Below are positions 1 to 6,983 of a DNA stretch of 8,778 nucleotides, piece by piece. Position 1 is the stretch's first letter. Every line of letters starts with the position of its first letter. The position numbers were made by a program, and so were the translations under genes. A model generated the notes under the pieces. That model did no database searches. It saw only the letters and a program-made list of their open reading frames with translations, and was not told the origin of the DNA. Source of the DNA: an uncultured Pirellulaceae bacterium (GTDB lineage: Bacteria > Planctomycetota > Planctomycetia > Pirellulales > Pirellulaceae); assembly GCA_934255105.1 (NCBI GenBank), contig CAKQNH010000142.1:1-8778 (forward strand). Direction: 5' to 3'.

Positions 1-213
1 AGCTTATCCCACGCTACGACAAGCTGGAAGCTTATCCCACGTTATGACAAGCTAGAAGCTTATCCCACGCTACGACAAGCTAGAAGCTTATCCCACGTTA
101 TGACAAGCTAGAAGCTTATCCCACGCTACGACAAGCTAGAAGCTTATCCCACGCTACGACAAGCTAGAAGCTTATCCCACTTTATGACAAGCTGGAAGCT
201 TATCCCACGTTAC
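1..213. repeat. 28-bp tandem repeat array (7 full units plus a partial one)
   Basis: Seven complete 28-bp units begin at 1, 29, 57, 85, 113, 141 and 169, and a partial eighth begins at 197 and runs into the end of the DUF1559 gene. Each unit begins AGCTTATCCCAC, has a variable 5-base linker (GCTAC, GTTAT, TTTAT or GTTAC) and ends GACAAGCTGGA or GACAAGCTAGA. Across each unit junction lies a small palindrome, AAGCT-GGA-AGCTT or AAGCT-AGA-AGCTT, with a 5-bp stem and a 3-base loop. Differences fall in the loop and linker, not in the stem. The array may continue left of the window. The same core recurs at 1302-1382 and, inverted, at 6984-7033. I infer a dispersed intergenic repeat family; its function is unknown. 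Confidence 0.95.
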
Positions 214-1136
214 TTCGCGATGGACACGGGCTGGTTGTCGTTGCGAGCTCCCAAGTTGCGATAGGTGGCCAAGTCGATGCTGTTGGCTAGGAAGTGCACC
301 GACCCGTCGGCCAAGCCAAAATGAGCCCCGCCAATGTGATAGCTGCCGAAGGCCAGTTCCATCAATCGCCCGGAAGCAGCGGGTTCTTGGATGCGCAAAT
401 TCATCGGCATGTAGAGGCTCCCACCCGCTTCGCTGAACTCGGTCCCATGCGTGCTGCCGGTACACCGGCAGGGATCGATCTGCGGCGAACCAATCGCCCA
501 CACATCCAACGCGTTGCCGTCCTTGATGAAGTGCGGATCGGTGGCCGTTTCACCCAAGGCGATAGTGTTGCTGGTCCCATCGGGAATGCCGCCGAAGGCA
601 ATGCTGCTGCAGGCCCAGAAAATGCCATTCAAATTCTGGTCCTCGAAAGATCTAGTTCCGGCGATGATCGAGCTGCTGTCGTCCGAAGTGACTTGGCTAC
701 CACCCGCCGCACGATAGCTGACCGGCACTCGACCTGGGATGCCATCGTTGTCTATATGCTCCTCGATCGGCATGCTTGGGCAACGGTACATGGAAATCAC
801 TATGTTGCCGGCCGCTTCGTTGGTGCTGCCGTTGGAGGCCCAGTTGTAGCTCTCCGCAAATACGAGCGTATCGTAAAGATTGTTCTGCTCGATGAACGGC
901 AGAATCATGGCCGACCAAAGTGTGCCGTGATCGTTCCAGCCAAACGGGAACTTCTTGTGAGAATTTTCGTAGTTGTGCAACGACAGCGACATCTGTTTGA
1001 GATTGTTGCTGCAGCTCATCCGCCGCGCAGCCTCCCGGGCCGCCTGGACGGCTGGCAGCAAGAGACCGACTAATATACCGATGATCGCGATGACCACCAA
1101 CAATTCCACCAAAGTGAAGCCAGTTCTGCGTCTCAT
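210..1136 (-). CDS. DUF1559 domain prepilin-like protein
   Basis: This 308-residue protein has a type II secretion/type IV pilin-like N-terminus. Basic residues MRRRTG are followed by FTLVELLVVIAIIGILVGLL; cleavage is expected between Gly6 and Phe7, with Glu at mature position 5. The hydrophobic helix leads into AVQAAREAARRMSCSNNLKQ, which is characteristic of the DUF1559 (SBP_bac_10) family that is greatly expanded in planctomycetes. Later family hallmarks are YRCPS near 117-121, DGTSNTIALGE at 186-196, and GAHFGLADGSVHFL near 270-283. Length is normal for the family. The ATG at 1136 has AGGA nine bases upstream. The protein is probably processed by a prepilin peptidase and displayed in or beyond the inner membrane. 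Its exact role in the family is unproven. The stop codon TAA (210-212) lies inside the last repeat unit, and the gene is flanked on both sides by copies of the same repeat. Confidence 0.95.
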   Translation of the reverse strand: MRRRTGFTLVELLVVIAIIGILVGLLLPAVQAAREAARRMSCSNNLKQMSLSLHNYENSHKKFPFGWNDHGTLWSAMILPFIEQNNLYDTLVFAESYNWASNGSTNEAAGNIVISMYRCPSMPIEEHIDNDGIPGRVPVSYRAAGGSQVTSDDSSSIIAGTRSFEDQNLNGIFWACSSIAFGGIPDGTSNTIALGETATDPHFIKDGNALDVWAIGSPQIDPCRCTGSTHGTEFSEAGGSLYMPMNLRIQEPAASGRLMELAFGSYHIGGAHFGLADGSVHFLANSIDLATYRNLGARNDNQPVSIAK

Positions 1137-1301
1137 CTGCTTGTATCCTACTAGATTTTTATTACGCCTTCTTAAAATGAAACTTGGTTGTCAGCGGCTG
1201 AATACAGACGCCATCATTGTGGGTTGAATCGCCTGCTCGGGTGCTGTACCGTGCGGAAAAACAGGTGGAATAGGTCTTCAGACTAGCAAGCTCAACTAAG
1301 C

Positions 1302-1382
1302 GACAAGCTGGAAGCTTATTTCACGTTAAGACAAGCTGGAAGCTTATCCCACGTTTATGACAAGCTGGAAGCTTATCCCACG
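1302..1382. repeat. Second cluster of the 28-bp-family repeat (3 units)
   Basis: Three tandem copies begin with GACAAGCTGGAAGCTTAT at 1302, 1330 and 1359, in the same orientation as the array at 1-213. Unit spacing is 28 and then 29 bp. The first copy has TTTCACG in place of TCCCACG. Each keeps the AAGCT-GGA-AGCTT palindrome. The cluster lies about 165 bp upstream of the DUF1559 start, so with the array at 1-213 it forms direct repeats around that gene. Confidence 0.93.
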
Positions 1383-1548
1383 GGCAAAGCGACAGTCGTC
1401 TTCATCGCGAACGGGGTGGTATGTTTCGCTTGGTTCGCCAGAAGGGGGGCTGTCTACCGCAATATAGCCTATCGGCGGAGCGGCCGGGTGGGAGGAATAC
1501 ACCATAATTGCAATTTTCCGCGTCGTGCTAATGCGCGTTTTAGTATCC

Positions 1549-1557
1549 TGCTATGAT
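1549..1557 (+). promoter_or_regulatory. Possible extended -10 promoter element for floA
   Basis: TGCTATGAT matches an extended -10 element (TGn followed by a TATAAT-like hexamer). It lies about 100 bases before the preferred floA start at 1660 and 46 before the alternative at 1603. No good -35 box sits 16-18 bases upstream. A 5-bp hairpin (GCATG-CCTA-CATGC, 1558-1571) follows at once. This is motif matching only. Confidence 0.3.
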
Positions 1558-1659
1558 GCATGCCTACATGCTTAGTTTCTAAAATGACGTACAAACGCTA
1601 CCATGGAGCAATTGCTTGCCCCCGCCGTCACTCCTTTTGGCCCTTATCGAGAACGAAAC

Positions 1660-2667
1660 ATGATGTCATTTGCGAATGATCTTTGGCTTCCACTAGCCCA
1701 GGCGTCTCTCAATCCCACGACGATCGCTTGGTGGGTCGTGATCGGACTCTTGGCCCTGGTCGCGTTGTTTATCGTCGTTTCCTTCTTTGCGTTTGGAGCG
1801 TTGTGGGTGCAAGCCTTTGCGGCCAGCGCGCGAGTATCGATGTTGAGTCTGATCGGCATGTATTTCCGCCAAGTCCGCGCGCCGATCATTGTGCATGCAA
1901 AGATCATGGCCGCGCAAGCCGGGTTGGATATCACCTCCCGCAACGGCATCTTGACACAGCGCTTAGAAGCACATTACTTGGCCGGAGGCAATGTGATGAA
2001 CGTCATTCAAGCCATTATCGCCGCGCATCGAGCGGGCATCGACCTGGACTTTGACCGCGCCGCAGCTATCGATTTGGCCGGTCGCGATGTGCAAGACGCT
2101 GTGCGCACCAGCGTGCAGCCTAAGGTGATCGATTGCCCTGACCCTCGCCGTAGTGGCAAAGCCACCTTGAGCGCGATCGCCCGCGATGGCGTGGAGCTGC
2201 GAGTGCGGACGCGAGTCACCGTCCGCACCAATCTCGAACAGTTGATCGGCGGAGCGACCGAAGAGACGATCATTGCCCGCGTGGGAGAGAGCATTATCAG
2301 CTCGATCGGCTCCAGTGAAACGCATCAAGTCGTGTTGGAGAACCCCGATATGATTTCGCGCACCGTGCTTCGCCGTGGCCTGGATGCCCAGACCGCTTTC
2401 CAAATTGTCTCGATCGATATCGCCGATATCGATGTGGGGGACAACATCGGTGCGCGATTGCGAGCCGACCAAGCGGAGGCGGATGTGCGGGTAGCGCGGG
2501 CCTTGGCCGAACAGCGCCGTGCGGAAGCCATTGCCACGGAACAAGAGAATCGCGCCGCCGTAGCCGAAAACCGAGCGAATCTGGTCTTGGCAGAAGCCGA
2601 GGTGCCACGGGCCATGGCACTAGCCTTCAAAAAAGGAAATCTTGGTCACATCGTCAACGGCAATTGA
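1660..2667 (+). CDS. floA: Flotillin-like protein FloA (UPF0365/YqfA), C-terminus short
   Basis: This is an SPFH/flotillin-like membrane scaffold protein, 335 residues from this start. An N-terminal membrane helix (about 24-49, rich in V, L, I, A, F) is followed by the highly conserved FloA core: [64 protein letters not shown] and [17 protein letters not shown]. It ends in the Ala/Glu-rich coiled-coil stretch [20 protein letters not shown] to [12 protein letters not shown]. FloA proteins are associated with functional membrane microdomains. The chain stops soon after KKGNLG, whereas as I remember it the B. subtilis protein carries roughly 30 more residues beginning with a MDYM-type motif. I chose the ATG at 1660 because GAGA lies 7 bases upstream and LAQ then falls near the N-terminus; an in-frame ATG at 1603 would add 19 residues but has no clear ribosome site. 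No nfeD-like partner is adjacent. Confidence 0.92.
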   Translation: MMSFANDLWLPLAQASLNPTTIAWWVVIGLLALVALFIVVSFFAFGALWVQAFAASARVSMLSLIGMYFRQVRAPIIVHAKIMAAQAGLDITSRNGILTQRLEAHYLAGGNVMNVIQAIIAAHRAGIDLDFDRAAAIDLAGRDVQDAVRTSVQPKVIDCPDPRRSGKATLSAIARDGVELRVRTRVTVRTNLEQLIGGATEETIIARVGESIISSIGSSETHQVVLENPDMISRTVLRRGLDAQTAFQIVSIDIADIDVGDNIGARLRADQAEADVRVARALAEQRRAEAIATEQENRAAVAENRANLVLAEAEVPRAMALAFKKGNLGHIVNGN

Positions 2668-2750
2668 GCGGTTTACTCTATTTCGCTCGTAGTTCGTAGT
2701 TCGTAGCAGGCGAATGCCGACGCGGAGCGTCGAGCCACATTGGGGCAACG
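2668..2750. repeat. Convergent gap: 7-bp tandem repeat and hairpin
   Basis: The gap between the two converging genes holds TCGTAGT twice plus a partial third copy (2687-2706). A perfect 6-bp hairpin follows, CGACGC-GGA-GCGTCG (2718-2732). The hairpin is GC-rich but has no T tract on either side, so it is not a classical Rho-independent terminator. It could still end or protect transcripts from both genes. I infer a dispersed palindromic repeat. Confidence 0.6.
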
Positions 2751-3878
2751 TTACCTGTTTGGCAGTGCAATGTCGTCGCTGACGCGTTTCACATAGCTCA
2801 TGAAGGCTTGCTGTATCTGCCGGGCGCCGGGCGCCGTTTCATATACTCGCACGTAGACGTTAAGTGCGTCGATCAAAGCCCCCGAAAAGCCGTGCACGCG
2901 CTCTAACTCGGCCGCGAGCAACTCGAGGCTGGTCAATTCGAACTGGCGTACTTCCGCCACCAGCAGCATCCCCCACAGCGCGGAATCCTGCGTAGCAGAC
3001 CGCAATCGCGCCACCTCTTCGGCCAGCCCATCGGCGCGCACGCGCTGCAAACCGCGCGCAAGCCAACGCTGCTGGCCCACATCGGCTTGATCGAAGCTGG
3101 CGATCAGATGTGCGGCGGCCAGCGGGCTACCAATACGGACTAGACCCTCGACGGCGTTGCAGTGGATCGATTCGCGAGGGTCGGTCAAAAATTTGGCTAG
3201 CGTCTCTTCAGCACCCGGCTGCGCGAACTGAATCAGGCTGTGCATTGCCACTTGAAAGCTGGCCGCCTGAGCCCCGCTGTCGGGAGGCGAGTGGGCAATG
3301 GCGGCGGTCATGTCGAGATATGTCGGGTGATGAAAGCGGAGCGTTTCGAGCGCAGCCAGCGCCTGGTGCATGGCTGCGTCGCTGTCGGGTTGCCGCGCGA
3401 GCGTGGCGATGGCGCTCTCCAATTGTTCCGCCAACTGATCGCTGGTCAGTTCTAACATGGCGATGCGGTTGTTGAGAATTGCCAGATCGACGCGAAAGAA
3501 AATCTTAGAAAGGTGTATTGTCTCGGCAATCTGCGATTGGAAAGGCCGCAAATCGGCGGCGGGCAACCGCACGACTTGCTCCATTAGCTTGCCCGCACAG
3601 CGTGTCTGTCTGTCGGTCAGCTTTCGGTTAGGCACGATGGCTGCTGCCCGCTGACAGCATTCGAGCACCGCCGTGGTTGGAATGGGAACATGAGACAGCA
3701 ACGGTAATTCGGGAAAGGCCACGTCGACTCCCCGGCGGTCCCAGCCCGCAAACACACTGGCCAGCACTTCTGGATCTTGAGCGTAGCCCTCGCTAAGAAA
3801 ATTGAGGGCCAATGTGCGCACGACCGCTTCGTCGCTGGCTAACAAGCGGATCAGATCGTCGTTCTGGAATTCTCTCAT
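2751..3878 (-). CDS. Hypothetical alpha-helical protein with HEAT-like repeats
   Basis: I do not recognise a named family for this 375-residue protein. It is predicted soluble, with no signal peptide or membrane segment, and consists of successive amphipathic helices rich in Ala, Leu, Glu and Gln. HEAT-like units are suggested at about 6-30 (NDDLIRLLASDEAVVRTLAL) and 224-262 (ETLAKFLTDPRESIHCNAVEGLVRIGSPLAAAHLI), where the pattern of helix, Pro/Asp turn and helix with a conserved Val/Arg is typical. HEAT-like proteins usually act as protein-binding scaffolds; no partner can be named here. The ATG at 3878 has AGGAG 12 bases upstream, which is slightly far. It is convergent with floA and divergent from the exported oxidoreductase gene, with which it shares a 107-bp upstream region. 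Confidence 0.8.
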   Translation of the reverse strand: MREFQNDDLIRLLASDEAVVRTLALNFLSEGYAQDPEVLASVFAGWDRRGVDVAFPELPLLSHVPIPTTAVLECCQRAAAIVPNRKLTDRQTRCAGKLMEQVVRLPAADLRPFQSQIAETIHLSKIFFRVDLAILNNRIAMLELTSDQLAEQLESAIATLARQPDSDAAMHQALAALETLRFHHPTYLDMTAAIAHSPPDSGAQAASFQVAMHSLIQFAQPGAEETLAKFLTDPRESIHCNAVEGLVRIGSPLAAAHLIASFDQADVGQQRWLARGLQRVRADGLAEEVARLRSATQDSALWGMLLVAEVRQFELTSLELLAAELERVHGFSGALIDALNVYVRVYETAPGARQIQQAFMSYVKRVSDDIALPNR

Positions 3879-3909
3879 CGACTGTCAGGTCTCCTGTCAG
3901 AGTTTGGTT

Positions 3910-3915
3910 TATAAT
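3910..3915 (+). promoter_or_regulatory. Probable -10 box for the exported Gfo/Idh gene
   Basis: A perfect TATAAT lies 70 bases before the ATG at 3986, in the 107-bp gap between divergent genes. No strong -35 hexamer is visible at 17-18 bases. The direct repeat CTGTCAG (3882-3888 and 3894-3900) occupies the place expected for a -35 or operator. Read on the other strand the same AT-rich core gives TATAAA, so it might also serve the minus-strand gene starting at 3878. Confidence 0.4.
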
Positions 3916-3985
3916 CGTGGGGCTATTGCCTGAGACCACTGAAACTCTCCGGCTGCATTATCACCCACTTCAACAGGATCTTTCC

Positions 3986-5047
3986 ATGCCAATTCGGACT
4001 TACTGGCTGCTAGCAGCGATTTTTGCAAGTGCTTTCCTCCCTAGCCAGTGCAGCGCGCAGAGCGGCGCGCAGAAAGAAGGCCAGGGGAGTGCGGACAAAC
4101 CACTTCGCCTGGGGATCATCGGACTGGACACTTCACACGTCCCAGCCTTTACCAAAATGTTCAATGCCAAATCGCCTGAAAGTGGTCTGGCAGGAATGCG
4201 GGTAGTGGCAGCATTCCCTGGCGGCAGCGAAGACATCGCCTCCAGCCGCGATCGCGTGGCAGGCTTTACGGAGGACCTCCGCAAGCTGGACGTGGAGATC
4301 GTCGACTCGGTCGCCGCGCTGCTGCCCAAGGTTGACGCTGTGCTGCTAGAGAGCGTCGATGGCCGCAAACATTTGGAACAAGTTCTACCGGTCTTCAAGG
4401 CGGGTTTGCCAGTATTTATCGACAAGCCGTTGGCCGGTGATCTGACCGATGCACTAGCCATCGATCTACTAGCGAAGAAGTACAAAGCGCGTTGGTTTAG
4501 TAGTTCGTCGCTGCGCTTTAGTCCCGACATCTTCCGCTATCGCGAGGATCCAGAATTGAACAAGCAGATCCGCGGCGCGGCGGCTTGGAGCCCCTGCTCG
4601 TTGGATCCAACCCATACCGACTTGTATTGGTACGGCGTACACGGCGTGGAGATTCTCTACACTGCCATGGGGCAGGGATGCAAAAGCGTCACACGCACGC
4701 ACACTGACGGCACCGACTTGGTCGTAGGCGTGTGGGATGGCGGGCGCATCGGCACGTTTCGAGGCATCCGCGACGGGCGAGCGGACTATGGCTTGGTCGT
4801 GTTCGGCACCAAACAAGTTGAAGTGGGGGGAAAGTACGCGGGCTATGCTCCTCTAGTACACAAGATCGCCGAATTTTTTGTAGGTGGTGAAGCGCCCGTG
4901 TCGTCTGAGGAAACTGTCGAGATGTTCGTCTTCATGCAGGCAGCCGATGTATCTAAAGAGCGTGGGGGAGCTCCCGTTGACTTAGATGAAGTTCGCGCCG
5001 CAGCGTTAAAAGCTGCCAAAGAAAAAGTGGCACAAATCGATCCGTAG
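3986..5047 (+). CDS. Exported Gfo/Idh/MocA-like oxidoreductase
   Basis: This 353-residue protein begins with a Sec signal peptide: MPIRTYWLLAAIFASAFLPS with likely cleavage after CSA (residue 24). It has no convincing lipobox, since the residue three before Cys22 is Pro. The mature part starts with a Rossmann-type NAD(P)-binding motif, LRLGIIGLDTSHV (about 40-52), then VDAVLLES (117-123) and FIDKPLAG (144-151). The last is the position of the family's EKP motif, here with Asp for Glu. The C-terminal half includes DLYWYGVHGVEILYTAMG (212-229), whose His219 sits in the usual active-site helix. Substrate and even enzymatic activity are uncertain. The ATG at 3986 is favoured over upstream in-frame ATGs (open frame back to 3812) because AGGA lies 9 bases before it, it begins a clean signal peptide, and the upstream frame overlaps the divergent gene. 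Confidence 0.88.
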   Translation: MPIRTYWLLAAIFASAFLPSQCSAQSGAQKEGQGSADKPLRLGIIGLDTSHVPAFTKMFNAKSPESGLAGMRVVAAFPGGSEDIASSRDRVAGFTEDLRKLDVEIVDSVAALLPKVDAVLLESVDGRKHLEQVLPVFKAGLPVFIDKPLAGDLTDALAIDLLAKKYKARWFSSSSLRFSPDIFRYREDPELNKQIRGAAAWSPCSLDPTHTDLYWYGVHGVEILYTAMGQGCKSVTRTHTDGTDLVVGVWDGGRIGTFRGIRDGRADYGLVVFGTKQVEVGGKYAGYAPLVHKIAEFFVGGEAPVSSEETVEMFVFMQAADVSKERGGAPVDLDEVRAAALKAAKEKVAQIDP

Positions 5048-5106
5048 AAGATTGTGCATTAGATCGACTTATGTGTCGCCCTCCGAGATTGTTCATCGTT
5101 ACCTGA

Positions 5107-5153
5107 AGCCCGGTGGCTTACGCCACCGGCAGGAATGTTCCGCCCTCCGGGCT
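5107..5153. repeat. Hairpin repeat element at a convergent gene end
   Basis: An 8-bp stem with 4-base loop, CCGGTGGC-TTAC-GCCACCGG (5110-5129), sits inside a wider inverted pair AGCCCGG (5107-5113) and CCGGGCT (5147-5153). The element lies between converging genes ending at 5047 and 5152, and its right edge overlaps the stop codon (CTA, TAG on the minus strand, 5152-5154) of the DUF479-like gene. There is no T tract. It may act as a bidirectional transcript end or as a REP-like element. Confidence 0.75.
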
Positions 5154-5805
5154 AAGTTCCATCGACCTTGAGCAGTGCATCGGCGTCTGCTCGCACTCGC
5201 TGGCGGGCGGAGGCGTTCCACTGGGCTACCGCCGCCGGCAGTTGCGGCAGGCCGATGCGTTTCATAACCCGATTGAAATTGCGCAGCAGCAATTCGTCGT
5301 CGCTGTAGTCAGCTAGAAAACGAACTTCGATAAATTTGGGTAGCAGGTCGACCAGCTTGGTTACCGGTTGACGGCAGATAGCGCTGGCGCCAGTCTGTAC
5401 CAGTTCAGGATCAAGCGACTCTAGGCTGGCATAGTATCTGTCTAGTAAAGTCGGGTCGCGCTCGATCAAGATCGCATCCAGCAGCAGTTCCACGGCGATG
5501 TGTCCCACGAAACCCGCTTGATGCCCCAAGCCGGGCTCGAGCAATTGTCGCAATTCCACTGCGAATTTAGTACTTAGCAGCACAAAGCGCTCGTTCTGAT
5601 GGAATGACAAATCGTCCGCATGGTGCTGCACGCAGCCGCGCGCAAGCGCGGCAATGTTGGCGTGGCTATGATCTGTTACTGGTTCCGCGTACTGCCGCCG
5701 TGGACGGTTCTTGCGATCAATGACGCTCATCCAGTCGGGCAGCCCTGTGCCGGCCACAAAGTACGGGTCGCCCAGATGCAGATATGCGTGAGCCAGGTAA
5801 TTCAA
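5152..5805 (-). CDS. ACP phosphodiesterase-like (DUF479) protein, TTG start
   Basis: This protein is 217 residues from a TTG start and opens with (M)NYLAHAYLHLGDPYFVAGTG, resembling the MNFLAHLHLA opening of acyl-carrier-protein phosphodiesterase AcpH/DUF479. Further matching points are LPDW near 28-31, in place of the family's LADF; GCVQHHADDLSFHQNERF, like the family's His/Asp-rich G-x-x-x-H-x-x-x-D segment; and GFVGHIAVELLLD, like the WDHFLS helix. AcpH removes phosphopantetheine from ACP, but similarity is distant, so a different phosphohydrolase role is possible. An open frame reaches back to an ATG at 5898 inside the upstream gene. TTG at 5805 is preferred because GGAGAG lies 7 bases before it and the homology begins there. 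It starts 19 bases after the dehydrogenase stop, consistent with one operon. Confidence 0.78.
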   Translation of the reverse strand: MNYLAHAYLHLGDPYFVAGTGLPDWMSVIDRKNRPRRQYAEPVTDHSHANIAALARGCVQHHADDLSFHQNERFVLLSTKFAVELRQLLEPGLGHQAGFVGHIAVELLLDAILIERDPTLLDRYYASLESLDPELVQTGASAICRQPVTKLVDLLPKFIEVRFLADYSDDELLLRNFNRVMKRIGLPQLPAAVAQWNASARQRVRADADALLKVDGT

Positions 5806-5812
5806 AGAGTCG

Positions 5813-5818
5813 CTCTCC
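5813..5818 (-). promoter_or_regulatory. Ribosome binding site deciding the TTG start
   Basis: On the minus strand GGAGAG is followed by seven bases and then TTG at 5805. This strong Shine-Dalgarno sequence lies in the 19-base gap after the dehydrogenase stop codon and supports initiation at TTG, not at the in-frame ATG at 5898 within the upstream gene. Confidence 0.7.
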
Positions 5819-5824
5819 GCACGT

Positions 5825-6955
5825 TTACACCTTTTTCCAGACACCTTGATTGGCGCTATCGAGCACCGCGTCGCATACCTTTTGCGTTTCCAGTGCATCG
5901 CGGAACGAGGGGTGGATCGGCTGGCCGGTATCTAGGCTGGTTAGGAAGTCGGCGACTTGGTGCGTAAACGAATGTTCGTAGCCTATTTGCAGTCCGGGGA
6001 CCCACCAATGACCCATGTAGGGCTGGTCGCCATCGGAGACATGCACACTGCGCCAACCACGCACGATCGACTCGTCGCTATGGTCGAAATACTCGAGTCG
6101 ATGCAAATCGTGCAAATCCCAACGCAGGCTGGCGTGCTCACCGTTGATCTCCAGGGTGTACAGCGCCTTGTGCCCTCGCGCATAGCGTGTTGATTCGAAC
6201 AAGCCCAGCGAGCCGTTGGTAAAGTGACACAAGAATGCGCAGGCATCGTCGATGTTCACCGGCTCCACCTTGCCCGTTTCCGCGTGAACGCGCTCCTTCA
6301 CAAAGGTTTCGGTCATAGCGGTGACATCTTTGATCGATCCGTTGAGCCACAGCGCCGTATCGATGCAGTGCGCCAGTAGGTCGCCGGTCACCCCGCTGCC
6401 GGCTGCTTCGGCATCTAGTCGCCAAGTCGCCGCGCCACCTTGGGGCACGTCGGCATTGATCGTCCAGTCTTGCAGGAAATTGGCGCGATAGTGAAAGATG
6501 CGGCCCAATTTACCCGAGTCGACGATTTGCTTGGCCAAGCTGACCGCCGGAACGCGGCGGTAATTATACCACACCATGTTCGGCACGCCGGCCGCTTCGA
6601 CCGCAGCGCACATCGCTTCACCTTCAGCCGCATTCATGGCCAAAGGCTTCTCGCACAGAACCATCTTGCCCGCCTTGGCGGCCGCTATGGCGATCTCTTT
6701 GTGCAGGTTGTTGGGCGTACAGATATCCACCGCGTCGATATCATCGCGTTTGAGCAGCTCGCGCCAGTCGGTTTCAACCGATTCATAGCCCCAGTTATCC
6801 GCAAACGGTTTGGCCTTTGCAGCATCGCGAGCACACAGTGCTTTGAGCACTGGCTTATGTTCACTTGTGAAAAAATGAGCTGCTTGGACATACGCATTGG
6901 AGTGCGTCTTGCCCATGAAGCCGTAGCCAATCATACCAATCCGCAATTCTTTCAT
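5825..6955 (-). CDS. Gfo/Idh/MocA family dehydrogenase
   Basis: This is a cytoplasmic NAD(P)-dependent oxidoreductase of 376 residues, a normal family length. The Rossmann motif [17 protein letters not shown] occupies about 6-22, with GxGxxG at 10-15. [10 protein letters not shown] (76-85) and the catalytic CEKPLAM with EKP at 102-104 follow. The C-terminal alpha/beta domain carries [19 protein letters not shown], with Asp192 and His196 in the positions typical of active-site residues, and [20 protein letters not shown]. Such enzymes oxidise or epimerise sugars, inositols or their derivatives; the substrate cannot be assigned. The ATG at 6955 has GAGG 10 bases upstream. It lies downstream of a TIM-barrel isomerase, a recurrent pairing, and just upstream of the DUF479-like gene. 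Confidence 0.95.
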   Translation of the reverse strand: MKELRIGMIGYGFMGKTHSNAYVQAAHFFTSEHKPVLKALCARDAAKAKPFADNWGYESVETDWRELLKRDDIDAVDICTPNNLHKEIAIAAAKAGKMVLCEKPLAMNAAEGEAMCAAVEAAGVPNMVWYNYRRVPAVSLAKQIVDSGKLGRIFHYRANFLQDWTINADVPQGGAATWRLDAEAAGSGVTGDLLAHCIDTALWLNGSIKDVTAMTETFVKERVHAETGKVEPVNIDDACAFLCHFTNGSLGLFESTRYARGHKALYTLEINGEHASLRWDLHDLHRLEYFDHSDESIVRGWRSVHVSDGDQPYMGHWWVPGLQIGYEHSFTHQVADFLTSLDTGQPIHPSFRDALETQKVCDAVLDSANQGVWKKV

Positions 6956-6983
6956 CCGTAGTTTTCCTCAGCAGGTGTGTAAA

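Larger units (their letters stand above)
1137..1659. other. Intergenic region upstream of DUF1559 gene and floA
   Basis: This is a divergent gap between the DUF1559 gene (minus) and floA (plus). I see no convincing gene in it. Short reading frames here lack a ribosome site or family resemblance. It holds a three-unit repeat cluster (1302-1382) and a possible floA promoter near 1549-1557, described separately. From 1383 to about 1500 nothing is recognisable. A reading frame upstream of the chosen floA start is open back to an ATG at 1603, so 1603-1659 could be coding if that start is used. Confidence 0.6.

Noticed and set aside
1..213. Possible CRISPR array
   Set aside because: The conserved part is 23 bp and the linkers are only 5 bp and nearly the same each time. 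There are no unique spacers and no cas genes.
294..1073. 259-residue open frame on the plus strand
   Set aside because: It is antisense to the well-supported DUF1559 gene and has no family resemblance; the composition fits a shadow frame.
1963..2544. 193-residue open frame on the minus strand
   Set aside because: It is antisense to the conserved floA core and shows no recognisable domain.
2718..2732. Rho-independent terminator for floA
   Set aside because: The stem is perfect but only 6 bp, and no T tract follows on either strand, so it is listed only as a repeat/hairpin.
3110..3654. Plus-strand open frames within the HEAT-like gene
   Set aside because: They are shadows of the minus-strand 375-residue frame and lack ribosome sites and family resemblance.
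4000..4816. Minus-strand open frames within the exported oxidoreductase gene
   Set aside because: They are Ser/Arg-rich shadow frames antisense to a clearly coding Rossmann-fold gene.
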